Of a stretch of 15,848 nt of DNA, positions 1 through 7,549 are shown piece after piece. Source of the DNA: an uncultured Eubacteriales bacterium (GTDB lineage: Bacteria > Bacillota > Clostridia > Oscillospirales > Oscillospiraceae); the NCBI GenBank assembly GCA_949744025.1, contig CATJWA010000215.1, positions 1 through 15,848 on the forward strand, in the 5' to 3' direction. Position numbers and translations under genes: made by a program. The notes below the pieces were generated by a model. The model had not been told where the DNA came from, ran no database searches, and saw only the letters and a list, made by a program, of their open reading frames with translations. Each line of letters starts with the position of its first letter. Position 1 is the stretch's first letter.

Positions 1-1034
1 CCTGCGGCAGCCAGCCCGCAGCTACCCCCGCACCGGCGGCAACTCCCGCGCCGGCCGCAACCCCCGCTCCCGCAGATACTCCGGCACCCGCTCCCGAGGA
101 TACCACCGAGCCCGAGCCTGCCGTTGAGCCTGTGACGCTGCACATCGCGTACATGCCCAACTATGCCTCCCTCTGGGGCGTTCTGGCAACCATAGACCAG
201 GGCTTCTTTGAGGAAGAAGGCATCACTATTGAGCTGAGCGAGTTCCCCGACGGCCCGTCCGAGATAGCGGCAATGGAAAGCGGCGAGATTGATCTGGCCT
301 ACATCGGCAAGGGCGCGCACCGTCTCTGCGTGCTGGGCAATGCGGTTATTTTTGCCCCCAGCTCCGTGCATACTACCGACAAGGTTGTAGTCATGCCTGA
401 CAGCGGCATTGAGAAAATAGAGGATCTGGCCGGCAAGACCATCGCCTTCAACTCCGGTTCCTCCTCCGAGACCACATTTGACAATGCCCTGAAGGTGGCC
501 GGCCTTACCCGCGACGACGTGGACGGCTACGACATGGGAATCGACACGATGGTTCCCGCCGCCGTGTCCGGGCAGATTGACGCCGCCGTGTGCTGGAACC
601 CTTACTCCGGACAGATTCTCCAGCAGGTTGAGGGCTCCTTCGAGATAGAGTTCTCCGACGGTTCGACCAATATCTCCAGCTGGATTTGCCTGCCCAAGTA
701 TGCCGAGGAGAACCACGACGTGCTCGTGCGCTTCACCCGCGCCCTGCTCAAGGGTATGGACTGGGGCTCCAAGGAGGAGAATTACGAGTATGTTGCCCAG
801 CTGTGTGCCACGCAGATTAAGAGCAATCTTGAGTCTCAGCTCATTCAGCTCGGCGACGCTCACTGGTTCAGCCTTGACGATATCAAGTCCGGCATGACCG
901 ACGGCACCATTGAGAGCTACTATGTCAACATGCAGAACGACTTCGTGGCCGCTGAGACCCTCAAGCCCGAGGAGGTCGTGGAGGATGTGTCCCAGTTCGT
1001 TTTGTTTGACGTGCTAAGCGAGGCACTTGAGTAA
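1..1034 (+). CDS. ABC transporter substrate-binding lipoprotein, SsuA/TauA/NMT1-like (5' partial)
   Basis: The reading frame is open from the left edge, so the start codon and signal peptide are outside the window; the GTG at 132 is not a credible start. The first full codons read C-G-S-Q, the expected residues just after signal peptidase II cleavage, so codon 3-5 is probably the lipidated cysteine. A linker rich in Ala, Pro, Thr and Glu follows to about base 130, then a type-2 periplasmic-binding fold beginning near HIAYMPNYASLWG. Matching features are an early segment on the partially helical GFFEEEGI, the ESGEIDLAYIG strand and DLAGKTIAFNSGSSSE in the hinge. The family binds small ligands such as sulfonates, taurine, nitrate or thiamine precursors outside the membrane and hands them to a permease. 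The ligand cannot be read from sequence. No permease or ATPase gene is in the window; they would be upstream. A strong terminator follows. Confidence 0.88.
   Translation, partial: CGSQPAATPAPAATPAPAATPAPADTPAPAPEDTTEPEPAVEPVTLHIAYMPNYASLWGVLATIDQGFFEEEGITIELSEFPDGPSEIAAMESGEIDLAYIGKGAHRLCVLGNAVIFAPSSVHTTDKVVVMPDSGIEKIEDLAGKTIAFNSGSSSETTFDNALKVAGLTRDDVDGYDMGIDTMVPAAVSGQIDAAVCWNPYSGQILQQVEGSFEIEFSDGSTNISSWICLPKYAEENHDVLVRFTRALLKGMDWGSKEENYEYVAQLCATQIKSNLESQLIQLGDAHWFSLDDIKSGMTDGTIESYYVNMQNDFVAAETLKPEEVVEDVSQFVLFDVLSEALE
18..89 (+). repeat. Four imperfect 18-bp repeats encoding an AATPAP-type linker
   Basis: Bases 18-35, 36-53, 54-71 and 72-89 each encode a six-residue unit of the form A-A/D-T-P-A-P. 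The copies differ mainly at third codon positions, so the peptide is kept while the DNA has drifted. It forms a flexible tether between the lipidated cysteine and the binding domain. Confidence 0.85.
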
Positions 1035-1065
1035 AATCAGGCTACCTTCCGCAAAGCTGAATGGG

Positions 1066-1104
1066 AAGGGCCCGGTGGAGCGCAGTTCCATCGGGCCCTT
1101 TTTT
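1066..1104 (+). terminator. Rho-independent terminator after the binding-protein gene
   Basis: Bases 1066-1080 pair with 1086-1100 (15 pairs, two of them G-U) around a five-base loop, and six T residues cover 1099-1104. The core stem is GGGCCCG against CGGGCCC. It lies 31 bases after the stop codon of the binding-protein gene and ends only 13 bases before the next start codon. Confidence 0.9.
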
Positions 1105-1111
1105 AAGAGGG
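1105..1111 (+). promoter_or_regulatory. Ribosome binding site of the DUF4838 gene, abutting the terminator
   Basis: AAGAGGG sits six bases before the ATG at 1118 and directly follows the T-run of the terminator. This fixes the start at 1118 instead of the in-frame ATG at 1061, which lies inside the terminator. If transcription stops at the hairpin, this site is never made. Confidence 0.7.
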
Positions 1112-1117
1112 ATAGCT

Positions 1118-3028
1118 ATGCAAATTCAAGTTGTAACCGAATCTGTAAATCAGGCCGTAATTTTTGCTGCCAAAGAGCTTAGGCGATATCTTGAGCGCAT
1201 GCTCTCAGAACACGGCGGACAGGCGCTCATCACACTTTCGCCTCGGGCGGAGCGTGACACGGAGCTGTGTGAGAGCTTTGCCGTAGACCTGACGCCGGAG
1301 GGAGGCAGCATCACCGGAAGCGGTCCGCGCGCCGTACTCCTTGGCGTGTACGACTGTCTGCATAATCTCGGCTGCCGTTTCCTTGGCCCAAGCGCGAGAA
1401 TGGAGCGCGTGCCGTGCATTGAACCGGCGGGACTTACGGCAAGGTATGAAAAACACGCAGATTTTGCCCACCGCGGCGTGTGCATTGAGGGGGCGGACAG
1501 TCTTGACAATATACTTGCTTTTATTGACTGGCTGCCGAAGGTGGGGTATAATACATTTTTCAGCCAATTCAAGACGCCATACGCTTTTCTCAAGCGCTGG
1601 TACAATCATGAAAATAATTCACTGAGTGAAAGCGAGCTCTACAGTGAGGACGACGCACAGCGCGATATGGAACGCATAGTGTGTGAGATAAAGCGCAGAG
1701 GTCTTATACTGCACTGCGCCGGACACGGCTGGACAGGCGAGGTTTTGGGCTTTGACGCCCTGTCCTGGGATGCGCAGGACGCTCCGCTGCCGGAGAAGAA
1801 GCGTGATTTGGCCGCTGAGCTTGGCGGGGTGCGCGGACTTTTCAGAGGCGTGCCGGCGAACACCAATCTGTGCCTGTCAAATTCTGAGGCGCGGGAGGAC
1901 TTTGTCCGGCGAGTTGTAGATTATGCCGCGCGTCAGCCGGACGTGGATTTTCTGCATGTCTGGCTGGCCGACGAGTACAATAACGTGTGCGAGTGTGCCC
2001 GCTGCCGCGAAACCACGCCGTCGGACCAGTATGTGGAGCTGCTCAATGAAATTGACCTGCGCCTGACGCGGTTGGGTCTGGATACGCGGATAGTTTTTCT
2101 GCTGTATCAGGAGCTGCTGTGGCCGCCGCGGAGCTCGCGGCTGAACAATCCGGACCGCTTTGTGCTGATGTTCGCCCCGATAAGCCGCAGCTTTGAGGGC
2201 TCGTATGAGCTTGACGCTTCGGCGCGGCCTTTGCCGGAATATGTGCGCAACCGGATAACTCTGCCGAGGGACATAAGCGAAAACATGACGTTTCTGCGCG
2301 CCTGGCAGACTGTGTTTGACGGCGAAGGCTTTGCCTATGACTACCACCTCGGACGCGCTCACTACGGCGATTTCGGATATGTACATATTTCCCGCGTGAT
2401 AAGCAGGGACATAAAAAAACTGCGCGCTATGGGGCTTTCCGGCTGCATAAGCTGTCAGGAGCTGCGAGTATGTCTGCCGAATGCTTTGCCGAACTATGTC
2501 ATGGGTCATACGCTTTTTGACGCGGAGGCAGATGCAGAAAGGCTGATTGACGAGTATTTTTCCGCCGCCTACGGCAAGGACTGGCAGAAGGTGAAAGACT
2601 ACCTTACTGAGCTGTCCGTGCTTGACTGCTGCGACTACGTAAACGGCGCGGGTGAGCGAGAGAACCACGACGCTGCCTGCCGCGCGGCGGAGGTGCGGAG
2701 GCTGTGCGGGGACTTTGCCGCGAAGAACGGACGAGAAGCTGATGATGTATTTTGGAGCCTTCTGGACTACCACCGGCAATATATACTGCGTCTTGCCCGT
2801 GCGATAGAGCTGCTGGCTCGGGGAGAACGGAACCGCGCCGCAGGTGCGTGGCGTGAAATGCGCGACTTTATCTGCGAAAATGAGCCGGAATACCAGCCAT
2901 ATTTAGATGTGTACCGTGTGCTGGAGGTAACGGAAAAATTCACAGGATTTCCTGTAAATGAGAAACAAACAAAAAGCATGGACGGATTCCCTGCAAACGC
3001 GGGGCAGGACACAAACGAGAGGAAATGA
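1118..3028 (+). CDS. DUF4838 domain protein, glycoside-hydrolase-like
   Basis: This 636-residue protein has no signal peptide or membrane segment, so it is probably cytoplasmic. Residues 1-105 look like the alpha/beta accessory domain found before GH20/GH67-type barrels, ending in GVYDCLHNLGCRFLGP (77-92). A barrel-like part follows from about 115 (HADFAHRGVCIEG). The family hallmark is at 282-296: W, D285-E286, then C291-x-C293-x2-C296, the acidic pair plus three-cysteine knot typical of DUF4838. D285/E286 are the best candidates for catalytic acids. The family is related to alpha-glucuronidases and hexosaminidases, but its substrates are largely uncharacterised. NagB-like, NagA and ROK genes follow within a few bases, so I infer action on an N-acetylated amino-sugar glycoside. 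The tail (about 605-636) is polar and probably disordered. Start chosen from the site at 1105-1111. Confidence 0.8.
   Translation: MQIQVVTESVNQAVIFAAKELRRYLERMLSEHGGQALITLSPRAERDTELCESFAVDLTPEGGSITGSGPRAVLLGVYDCLHNLGCRFLGPSARMERVPCIEPAGLTARYEKHADFAHRGVCIEGADSLDNILAFIDWLPKVGYNTFFSQFKTPYAFLKRWYNHENNSLSESELYSEDDAQRDMERIVCEIKRRGLILHCAGHGWTGEVLGFDALSWDAQDAPLPEKKRDLAAELGGVRGLFRGVPANTNLCLSNSEAREDFVRRVVDYAARQPDVDFLHVWLADEYNNVCECARCRETTPSDQYVELLNEIDLRLTRLGLDTRIVFLLYQELLWPPRSSRLNNPDRFVLMFAPISRSFEGSYELDASARPLPEYVRNRITLPRDISENMTFLRAWQTVFDGEGFAYDYHLGRAHYGDFGYVHISRVISRDIKKLRAMGLSGCISCQELRVCLPNALPNYVMGHTLFDAEADAERLIDEYFSAAYGKDWQKVKDYLTELSVLDCCDYVNGAGERENHDAACRAAEVRRLCGDFAAKNGREADDVFWSLLDYHRQYILRLARAIELLARGERNRAAGAWREMRDFICENEPEYQPYLDVYRVLEVTEKFTGFPVNEKQTKSMDGFPANAGQDTNERK
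3018..3023 (+). promoter_or_regulatory. Ribosome binding site that selects ATG 3031 for the NagB-like gene
   Basis: AGAGGA ends one base before the ATG at 3025, which is too close, and seven bases before the in-frame ATG at 3031, which is ideal. The second ATG is therefore the likelier start. Confidence 0.65.
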
Positions 3029-3030
3029 AA

Positions 3031-3852
3031 ATGCGACACGAATATTATTACTACAATAAAGAGCAGCTTTTGGCCGAGCCGAAGCTGCCGATAGCCGTTA
3101 TGGAGGACAATGCCGCCATCTTCAGGGCTATGGCCGATGAGATGGTGCAGGAGATAAAGCGTAAGAACGCGCTGGGGGAGAGGACTGTGTTCATCTGCCC
3201 CGTCGGGCCGGTGGGACAGTACACCTATTTCGTCGGGCAGGTCAACCGTGAGAAGATAAGCCTGAAGGATGTATGGTTTATCAACATGGACGAATATCTG
3301 ACAGACGACAGGCAGTGGATTGCGAAGGAGCACAGGCTCAGCTTCCGCGGCTTTATGGACAGAATGGTGTACACCGTGGTAAAGCCCGAGCTTCTCATGC
3401 CTGAGAGCCAGAGGCTTTTTCCCGATCCAAACGAGCCGGAAAAAATATGGGAAACCATACAGAGCCTCGGGGGAGTAGATATCTGCTTCGGAGGCATAGG
3501 AATAAACGGCCATGTCGCCTTTAACGAGGCGCAGGACGAGCTAACACCCGAGCAATTTCGCGCTTTGGGCACACGCGTGCTGGAGATTTCGCCTGAAACC
3601 CGCACGGCAAACGCCATAGGCGACCTCAACGGCGCGATTGACGACATGCCGCGCTGGTGTGTTACCATAGGCATGAAGGAAATATACAGCGCGCGAAAGA
3701 TACGCTTGGGCTGCTTCCGTGACTGGCACCGCGCCGTGGTGCGTCACGCCGCTTACGGTGAAGTTTCTGCGCATTTTCCCGTGACATTGCTTCAGCAGCA
3801 CCCCGACGCTCTGCTGCGCATGACAGAGTACGTGGCAAATCTGCCGAAGTAA
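3031..3852 (+). CDS. NagB-like glucosamine-6-phosphate deaminase/isomerase (divergent)
   Basis: The 273-residue protein belongs to the NagB/6-phosphogluconolactonase fold. NMDEY (85-89) supplies the catalytic aspartate of NagB at D87, and GGIGINGHVAFNE (154-166) supplies the catalytic histidine H161 and glutamate E166. The residue matching Asp141 of E. coli NagB is Asn159, a substitution also met in Gram-positive NagB proteins. The glycine/threonine sugar-phosphate loop near the N-terminus (GLPTGGTP in classical NagB) is replaced by CPVGPVGQY (56-64), and CFRDWHRAVVR (228-238) occupies the C-terminal phosphate region. This marks a divergent subgroup. Classical NagB turns glucosamine-6-phosphate into fructose-6-phosphate plus ammonia in the cytosol. 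The nagA neighbour supports an amino-sugar phosphate substrate, but its exact identity is uncertain. The gene begins two bases after the previous stop, so the pair is probably co-translated. Confidence 0.8.
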   Translation: MRHEYYYYNKEQLLAEPKLPIAVMEDNAAIFRAMADEMVQEIKRKNALGERTVFICPVGPVGQYTYFVGQVNREKISLKDVWFINMDEYLTDDRQWIAKEHRLSFRGFMDRMVYTVVKPELLMPESQRLFPDPNEPEKIWETIQSLGGVDICFGGIGINGHVAFNEAQDELTPEQFRALGTRVLEISPETRTANAIGDLNGAIDDMPRWCVTIGMKEIYSARKIRLGCFRDWHRAVVRHAAYGEVSAHFPVTLLQQHPDALLRMTEYVANLPK

Positions 3853-3865
3853 GTCTCCGGCAAGT

Positions 3866-3873
3866 GGGGAGGG
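3866..3873 (+). promoter_or_regulatory. Ribosome binding site that selects TTG 3881 for nagA
   Basis: GGGGAGGG ends one base before the in-frame TTG at 3875 and seven bases before the in-frame TTG at 3881. There is no ATG in this frame near the site, so a TTG start is implied and 3881 has the right spacing. Confidence 0.65.
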
Positions 3874-3880
3874 CTTGTGT

Positions 3881-5041
3881 TTGAAGTACAGCTACATAAC
3901 CGGAGGCAGGGTTTACATCGGCCGTCGGTTCGAGAGAAAGAGCATAGACCTGCGCGGAGGCAAAATCCGCCTTCTGCCGCCTGACGCTCTGCTGCCGGCA
4001 GAGGAGTGCTTTGATGCAGGGGGCCGGCGGATTGTGCCTGGATTTATAGATATCCATACACACGGGGCTGTGGGTGTGGACGTAAATGGCGCGGCGGAGG
4101 CGGATTTGGAAAAGATAGCCCGCTTTTTTGCCGGTAACGGAACTACGGCATGGCTTGCCTCAGTGCTGACGGATACGACGGAGCAGACAAAATGGTGCAT
4201 CGACCGCTGCCGCGAGCAGAGCCGGCGCGTCGGCAGCGGCGCGCAGCTTTTGGGTGTTCATCTTGAGGGACCGTTTCTTGCGAGTGAGTATAAGGGTGCG
4301 ATGCCCGAGCACCTTCTGCGGCGCGGGGACGCTGAACTGCTGCGTGAATATCAGGACAGGGCGGAGGGCTGTATTCGTTATATAACAGTCTCGCCTGAGG
4401 TGCCCGGCGTGCTCGAGCTTATTCCCGAGGCTGTACGCATGGGCATCACCGTGGCAATCGGACACTCGGGTGCGGACTATGATACCTCCTTGGCCGCGAT
4501 TGCGGCGGGAGCACGCGCTGTGACGCATACCTTTAATGCAATGGCCCTGCTCCACCAGCACCGTCCCGCGATTCTCGGTGCGGCGCTGGAGAGCGATATT
4601 TACTGCGAGGCGATATGCGACGGGCGGCACCTGCACCCGGGGATAGTGCGCCTGCTGCTAAAGACCAAGGGACTTGAGCGTGTGGCCGCGATAACTGACT
4701 CGATAATGGCCGCGGGACTGCCGGACGGCAGCTACCACCTCGGCGTCAACGAGGTCGTGGTAGAGGGCGGGGACGCGAAGCTGAAAAGTGACGGCACTCG
4801 AGCCGGCAGCACGCTGACGCAGAACACGGCGCTGAAGAATCTGCTGAGCTTTACCGGACGGCCGATAGAGGAGCTTTTGCCGCTGCTGACGGAAAATCCG
4901 GCGCGGCTCATAGGCGTTTTTGACTTCAAGGGCTCAATAGCCGACGGAAAGGACGCCGACTTGGTTGTGCTGGATGACGAAAATGATGTCGCGGAGGTAT
5001 TTCTGCGAGGAGTGAGGCATAATAGGGAGCAAAAACCATAA
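3881..5041 (+). CDS. nagA: N-acetylglucosamine-6-phosphate deacetylase
   Basis: This 386-residue amidohydrolase is of normal NagA length. It removes acetate from N-acetylglucosamine-6-phosphate in the cytosol, feeding the NagB step. Visible family motifs are PGFIDIHTHG with H59 and H61 of the metal-binding HxH; HLEGPF with metal ligand E129; GHSGADY with H195; THTFNAM with H216; ICDGRHLHP with H250/H252 in the substrate pocket; and ITDSIMAAG with the catalytic aspartate D273. A small beta-sandwich made from both ends closes the fold (residues 1-50 and about 350-386, the latter beginning GSIADGKDADLVVLD). All catalytic residues are present, so it should be active. The start is a TTG chosen by spacing from GGGGAGGG; TTG 3875 would add two residues. 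It lies 28 bases after the NagB-like gene and 22 bases before the ROK regulator. Confidence 0.93.
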   Translation: MKYSYITGGRVYIGRRFERKSIDLRGGKIRLLPPDALLPAEECFDAGGRRIVPGFIDIHTHGAVGVDVNGAAEADLEKIARFFAGNGTTAWLASVLTDTTEQTKWCIDRCREQSRRVGSGAQLLGVHLEGPFLASEYKGAMPEHLLRRGDAELLREYQDRAEGCIRYITVSPEVPGVLELIPEAVRMGITVAIGHSGADYDTSLAAIAAGARAVTHTFNAMALLHQHRPAILGAALESDIYCEAICDGRHLHPGIVRLLLKTKGLERVAAITDSIMAAGLPDGSYHLGVNEVVVEGGDAKLKSDGTRAGSTLTQNTALKNLLSFTGRPIEELLPLLTENPARLIGVFDFKGSIADGKDADLVVLDDENDVAEVFLRGVRHNREQKP

Positions 5042-5063
5042 CTGACTGATTGGAGGTGCCGGC

Positions 5064-6290
5064 ATGTGGTTTGAGCAGGGAGCGAATCTCCCGCGTGTGA
5101 AGGTCAGCAACCAGTGCGCCATTTTGAGGGTTATTTATCACCGCGGCCCTATAAGGCGCTCGGAAATTGCAAAGAGCCTGGGATTGACTCTGCCGACAAT
5201 TACAACCAATGTCAACAGCATGATTGCCGCAGGAATAGTCCGCGAAACGGGGCCGGCCGAGCCCGGCGGGGGCTACGTCGGACGCCGCGCCCAGCTTGTG
5301 GACATAGTGCCGGAGTCGCGTTTTTTCATCGGCGCGGAGATAAGGGGCATGGAGCGCACGGTCTGCCTGCTCGACTACAGGGGAAAGCTGCTGAACTCGC
5401 GCAGGGACGAGGCGGACTGCAGGGATTATGAGGACAACATAACGCTCACCTGCGGTATGATAGGTCAGCTGCTGCGCGAGGCGAAGCTGAGTATGGACGA
5501 GATTGCCGGTATGGGTGTGTGTCTGCCGGGGCTTGTAAACAGCGAGCGTGGCATTTTGGAGCTGCGCCCGAGCTATGGCTGGCGGGAGAGGGACGTGCGT
5601 TCGGATATGGCTCAGTGCACCGGCTACCGCGGCCCCGTGAGCGTGGGCAACAACGCCTGCGCGCGCGCCTTCGGAGTGCAGCTCCTGCAAAGGGATATGG
5701 TGGGAAAAGCGGAAACCTTTGCGTATATGTTCATCTCTGAGGGCATTGCGTGTCCCCTGGTGCTCAACCGCTCGGGCTCCTTCGGTTCCGTGGTGGGTGC
5801 GGGCGAGGTCGGACACATGGTGATGGAGCCTGACGGTTTGCCTTGCAGCTGCGGCAACCATGGCTGCTTAGAGGCTTATTCCAGTGACAGGGCCGTGCGT
5901 GCTGCCTGCTCGGCGGCAATGGCGGAGGGCCGCGCCGCAATTCTGCGCACGCTGTGTTCTCACGGAGAGCCGACGATGGCGCAGATAATCTGCGCTCAGG
6001 CCGAGGGAGATAAGGACGTGAGCGAAATAGCCGCACGCGCGGTACACACCCTCGGCGTGGCCGCGGCAAATGTGAGCAATTTTGCCTGTCCGAGTCTGCT
6101 CATGATTGAGGGTGAGCTGTTTCGCAGCGAGGAAAATCAGGCCGCGTTTATTGAGGCTGTGCGCCGCAACATATGCAGCGTGATACGCTCGGACACACAG
6201 TTTGTATTTATAGAGCCGGACTGCCTGAGCGGCGCGTGCGGCGCGGCGGCCATGGCAATCTGCAAGGATTTGGAGACGTACATCTCGTAA
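5064..6290 (+). CDS. ROK-family transcriptional repressor (NagC/XylR type)
   Basis: The 408-residue protein joins an N-terminal winged helix-turn-helix to a ROK sugar-binding domain. The DNA-binding part is about residues 14-62, with the helix-turn-helix at SEIAKSLGLTLPTITTNVNS (33-52). The ROK part includes VGAGEVGHMV with H251 and the zinc knuckle CSCGNHGC (C261, C263, C268), the diagnostic ROK motif. Where ROK kinases carry a catalytic aspartate in an END/DND motif, this protein has VGNNACARA (194-202), so it should bind a sugar ligand without phosphorylating it. Last in the amino-sugar module, it probably represses that operon until an amino-sugar signal accumulates. The ligand and operator are not known from this window. 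GGAGGTG at 5052-5058 lies five bases before the ATG. A terminator follows directly. Confidence 0.9.
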   Translation: MWFEQGANLPRVKVSNQCAILRVIYHRGPIRRSEIAKSLGLTLPTITTNVNSMIAAGIVRETGPAEPGGGYVGRRAQLVDIVPESRFFIGAEIRGMERTVCLLDYRGKLLNSRRDEADCRDYEDNITLTCGMIGQLLREAKLSMDEIAGMGVCLPGLVNSERGILELRPSYGWRERDVRSDMAQCTGYRGPVSVGNNACARAFGVQLLQRDMVGKAETFAYMFISEGIACPLVLNRSGSFGSVVGAGEVGHMVMEPDGLPCSCGNHGCLEAYSSDRAVRAACSAAMAEGRAAILRTLCSHGEPTMAQIICAQAEGDKDVSEIAARAVHTLGVAAANVSNFACPSLLMIEGELFRSEENQAAFIEAVRRNICSVIRSDTQFVFIEPDCLSGACGAAAMAICKDLETYIS

Positions 6291-6299
6291 ATAAGCAAG

Positions 6300-6336
6300 T
6301 CAAATTGAAGGCCGCCGAAGGCGGCTTTCAATTTGA
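6300..6336 (+). terminator. Terminator after the ROK gene
   Basis: Bases 6300-6316 pair with 6320-6336 over 17 positions (one G-U) around a GAA loop. The GC core GGCCGCC/GGCGGCT is flanked by an A-rich left arm and a T-rich right arm (TTTCAATTT), so the T-tract is itself paired with the upstream A-tract. It begins nine bases after the stop codon. Confidence 0.85.
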
Positions 6337-6457
6337 GGCTTTGAAATATCAGTCTCGGCAGGGGTTTTCGGCTGAAGGGGTAATAAGCTGCGCCGGCTGA
6401 TAGGGGATTGTATTTTGACGCATCGTGGCGGAAGGAGAAGGGGAAGGGGAAGAAGAT

Positions 6458-7240
6458 ATGCTGGTGTTTTTTCTTGTGGCTCTGGGAGCGAGCGTGGTTG
6501 GAGCAATCTGCGGAATCGGCGGAGGCGTCATCATCAAGCCGGTGCTGGATTTGATGAAGCTGGAAACGGTGTCTGCAATAAGCTTTCTGTCATCATGCAC
6601 GGTGCTGACAATGAGCTGCTACTCTGTCGGACGCTCCATGCTCGGTGGAGAGCGTCGCGTAGCTGTGCGCACGGGTACGCCTATGGCCATAGGGGCGGCG
6701 GCAGGCGGCCTGCTGGGCAGCAGGCTGTTTTCGCTGATACGGGATATGAGCACCAATCCGAATGCGGTCGGCTCGGTGCAGGCGGTGTGCCTGGCTGCGG
6801 TAACTCTTGGCACGCTGGTGTACACAGTCAACAGGCAGCGTATACGTGCCCACAGCGTGAACAGCCTTGCGGCCTGTGCGGTGATAGGCTTGGCGCTCGG
6901 ATGCATGTCCAGCTTTTTGGGCATAGGCGGTGGCCCTATAAACCTGGTGGTGCTGTACTTCTTCTTTGGAATGGACACGAAAACTGCGGCGGCTAACAGT
7001 CTGTATATTATTCTGTTCAGTCAAGCGGCGAGCGTGTTGTTTACGGTGCTGTCAGGAGCGGCGCCGGCGTTTCGCTGGGAGGTCCTGGGCCTGATGGCAG
7101 CAGGCGGAATTGGAGGAGGAATAATAGGCAGGGCGCTGAATAAAAAGCTGGACGAGCGCGCGGTGGACCGCCTGTTTATAGCCCTTATGGCGGTTATTAT
7201 AGTGATAAGCGTGATGAACGCCATAAGATACGCGAGGTGA
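6458..7240 (+). CDS. TauE/SafE family sulfite/organic-anion exporter
   Basis: This 260-residue membrane protein is almost entirely hydrophobic, with about seven or eight transmembrane segments. It shows the family's two-fold repeat: GAICGIGGGVIIKP (15-28) near the start of the first half and SSFLGIGGGPINL (151-163) in the second. TauE/SafE proteins move small anions such as sulfite, sulfoacetate or other carboxylates or sulfonates across the inner membrane. The substrate cannot be deduced here. The ATG at 6458 has GGAAGGGGA seven bases upstream. The GTG at 6425 would add an unlikely Gly/Glu-rich stretch translated from that purine-rich ribosome site. It stands alone between two terminators, so it is likely a single transcription unit, though no convincing promoter is seen in 6337-6457. 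It lies between the amino-sugar module and the molybdenum operon and could serve either. Confidence 0.88.
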   Translation: MLVFFLVALGASVVGAICGIGGGVIIKPVLDLMKLETVSAISFLSSCTVLTMSCYSVGRSMLGGERRVAVRTGTPMAIGAAAGGLLGSRLFSLIRDMSTNPNAVGSVQAVCLAAVTLGTLVYTVNRQRIRAHSVNSLAACAVIGLALGCMSSFLGIGGGPINLVVLYFFFGMDTKTAAANSLYIILFSQAASVLFTVLSGAAPAFRWEVLGLMAAGGIGGGIIGRALNKKLDERAVDRLFIALMAVIIVISVMNAIRYAR

Positions 7241-7252
7241 AGGGAAATGAGC

Positions 7253-7296
7253 ACAGCCTCAGGACCGGAGAAACAAACCGGTCCTGAGGCTGTTTT
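7253..7296 (+). terminator. Rho-independent terminator after the TauE/SafE gene
   Basis: Bases 7253-7268 pair perfectly with 7278-7293 (16 pairs, core CAGCCTCAGGACCGG) around a nine-base A-rich loop, followed by a short T-run at 7293-7296. Confidence 0.88.
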
Positions 7297-7373
7297 AGAC
7301 GCTTTGAGAGGAGATGTTGCCGAGGCGGAGCGCGTCGGTGAGAGTGCTTTCCGAAAAACATTCACAAAAAAAT

Positions 7374-7387
7374 ATGATGGGCATCAT
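7374..7387. promoter_or_regulatory. Inverted repeat upstream of the promoter, possible regulator site
   Basis: ATGATG-GG-CATCAT is a six-base inverted repeat centred about 39 bases before the -35 element. Its position would suit an activator. No known operator consensus was recognised, and a repeat this short can occur by chance. Confidence 0.25.
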
Positions 7388-7418
7388 TTGACGTGAAGCG
7401 CTGACTGACATTTGGGGC

Positions 7419-7447
7419 TTGACTTATAATAGACGATCTTGTATCAT
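7419..7447 (+). promoter_or_regulatory. Sigma-70/SigA-type promoter of the molybdenum hydroxylase operon
   Basis: TTGACT at 7419-7424 and TATCAT at 7442-7447 are separated by exactly 17 bases, each one mismatch from consensus. Transcription would start near 7454. It is the only strong promoter seen between the exporter terminator and the right edge, so it probably drives all six genes that follow. Confidence 0.75.
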
Positions 7448-7481
7448 TTTAATAAAATAAGACTGTGTTTATTATAAAAAC

Positions 7482-7492
7482 TGTACTGTACA
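7482..7492. promoter_or_regulatory. Near-palindrome in the leader, possible repressor site
   Basis: TGTAC-T-GTACA lies about 28-38 bases after the predicted transcription start, where a bound repressor would block elongation or initiation. The arms are only five bases, and no family-specific consensus is claimed. Confidence 0.22.
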
Positions 7493-7525
7493 CCGAAAAA
7501 ATGTCCCGTGTATGGTATGAAGTGT

Positions 7526-7549
7526 CCTCGCGGAAAGTGAGGCGCGAGG
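7526..7549 (+). promoter_or_regulatory. Leader hairpin abutting the ribosome binding site
   Basis: CCTCGCG (7526-7532) pairs with CGCGAGG (7543-7549) around a ten-base loop. The right arm touches the Shine-Dalgarno GGAGG at 7550-7554, seven bases before ATG 7562. It could modulate translation of the first gene, or simply keep the site exposed. Confidence 0.4.

Noticed and set aside
18..89. Short tandem repeats as a CRISPR-like array
   Set aside because: They are in-frame codon repeats within a protein linker, with no spacers.
1006..1037. Promoter TTGACG ... TAAAAT at the end of the binding-protein gene
   Set aside because: The spacing is 20 bases, outside the usual range, and a transcript from here would still meet the terminator.
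1061..1117. Upstream start for the DUF4838 gene at 1061
   Set aside because: It lies inside the terminator stem and would add 19 residues translated from the hairpin; ATG 1118 has a good ribosome site.
7314..7391. Tiny frame of 25 codons after GAGAGGAG in the intergenic region
   Set aside because: The purine run directly touches the ATG with no spacing, the peptide has no recognisable features, and no promoter precedes it.
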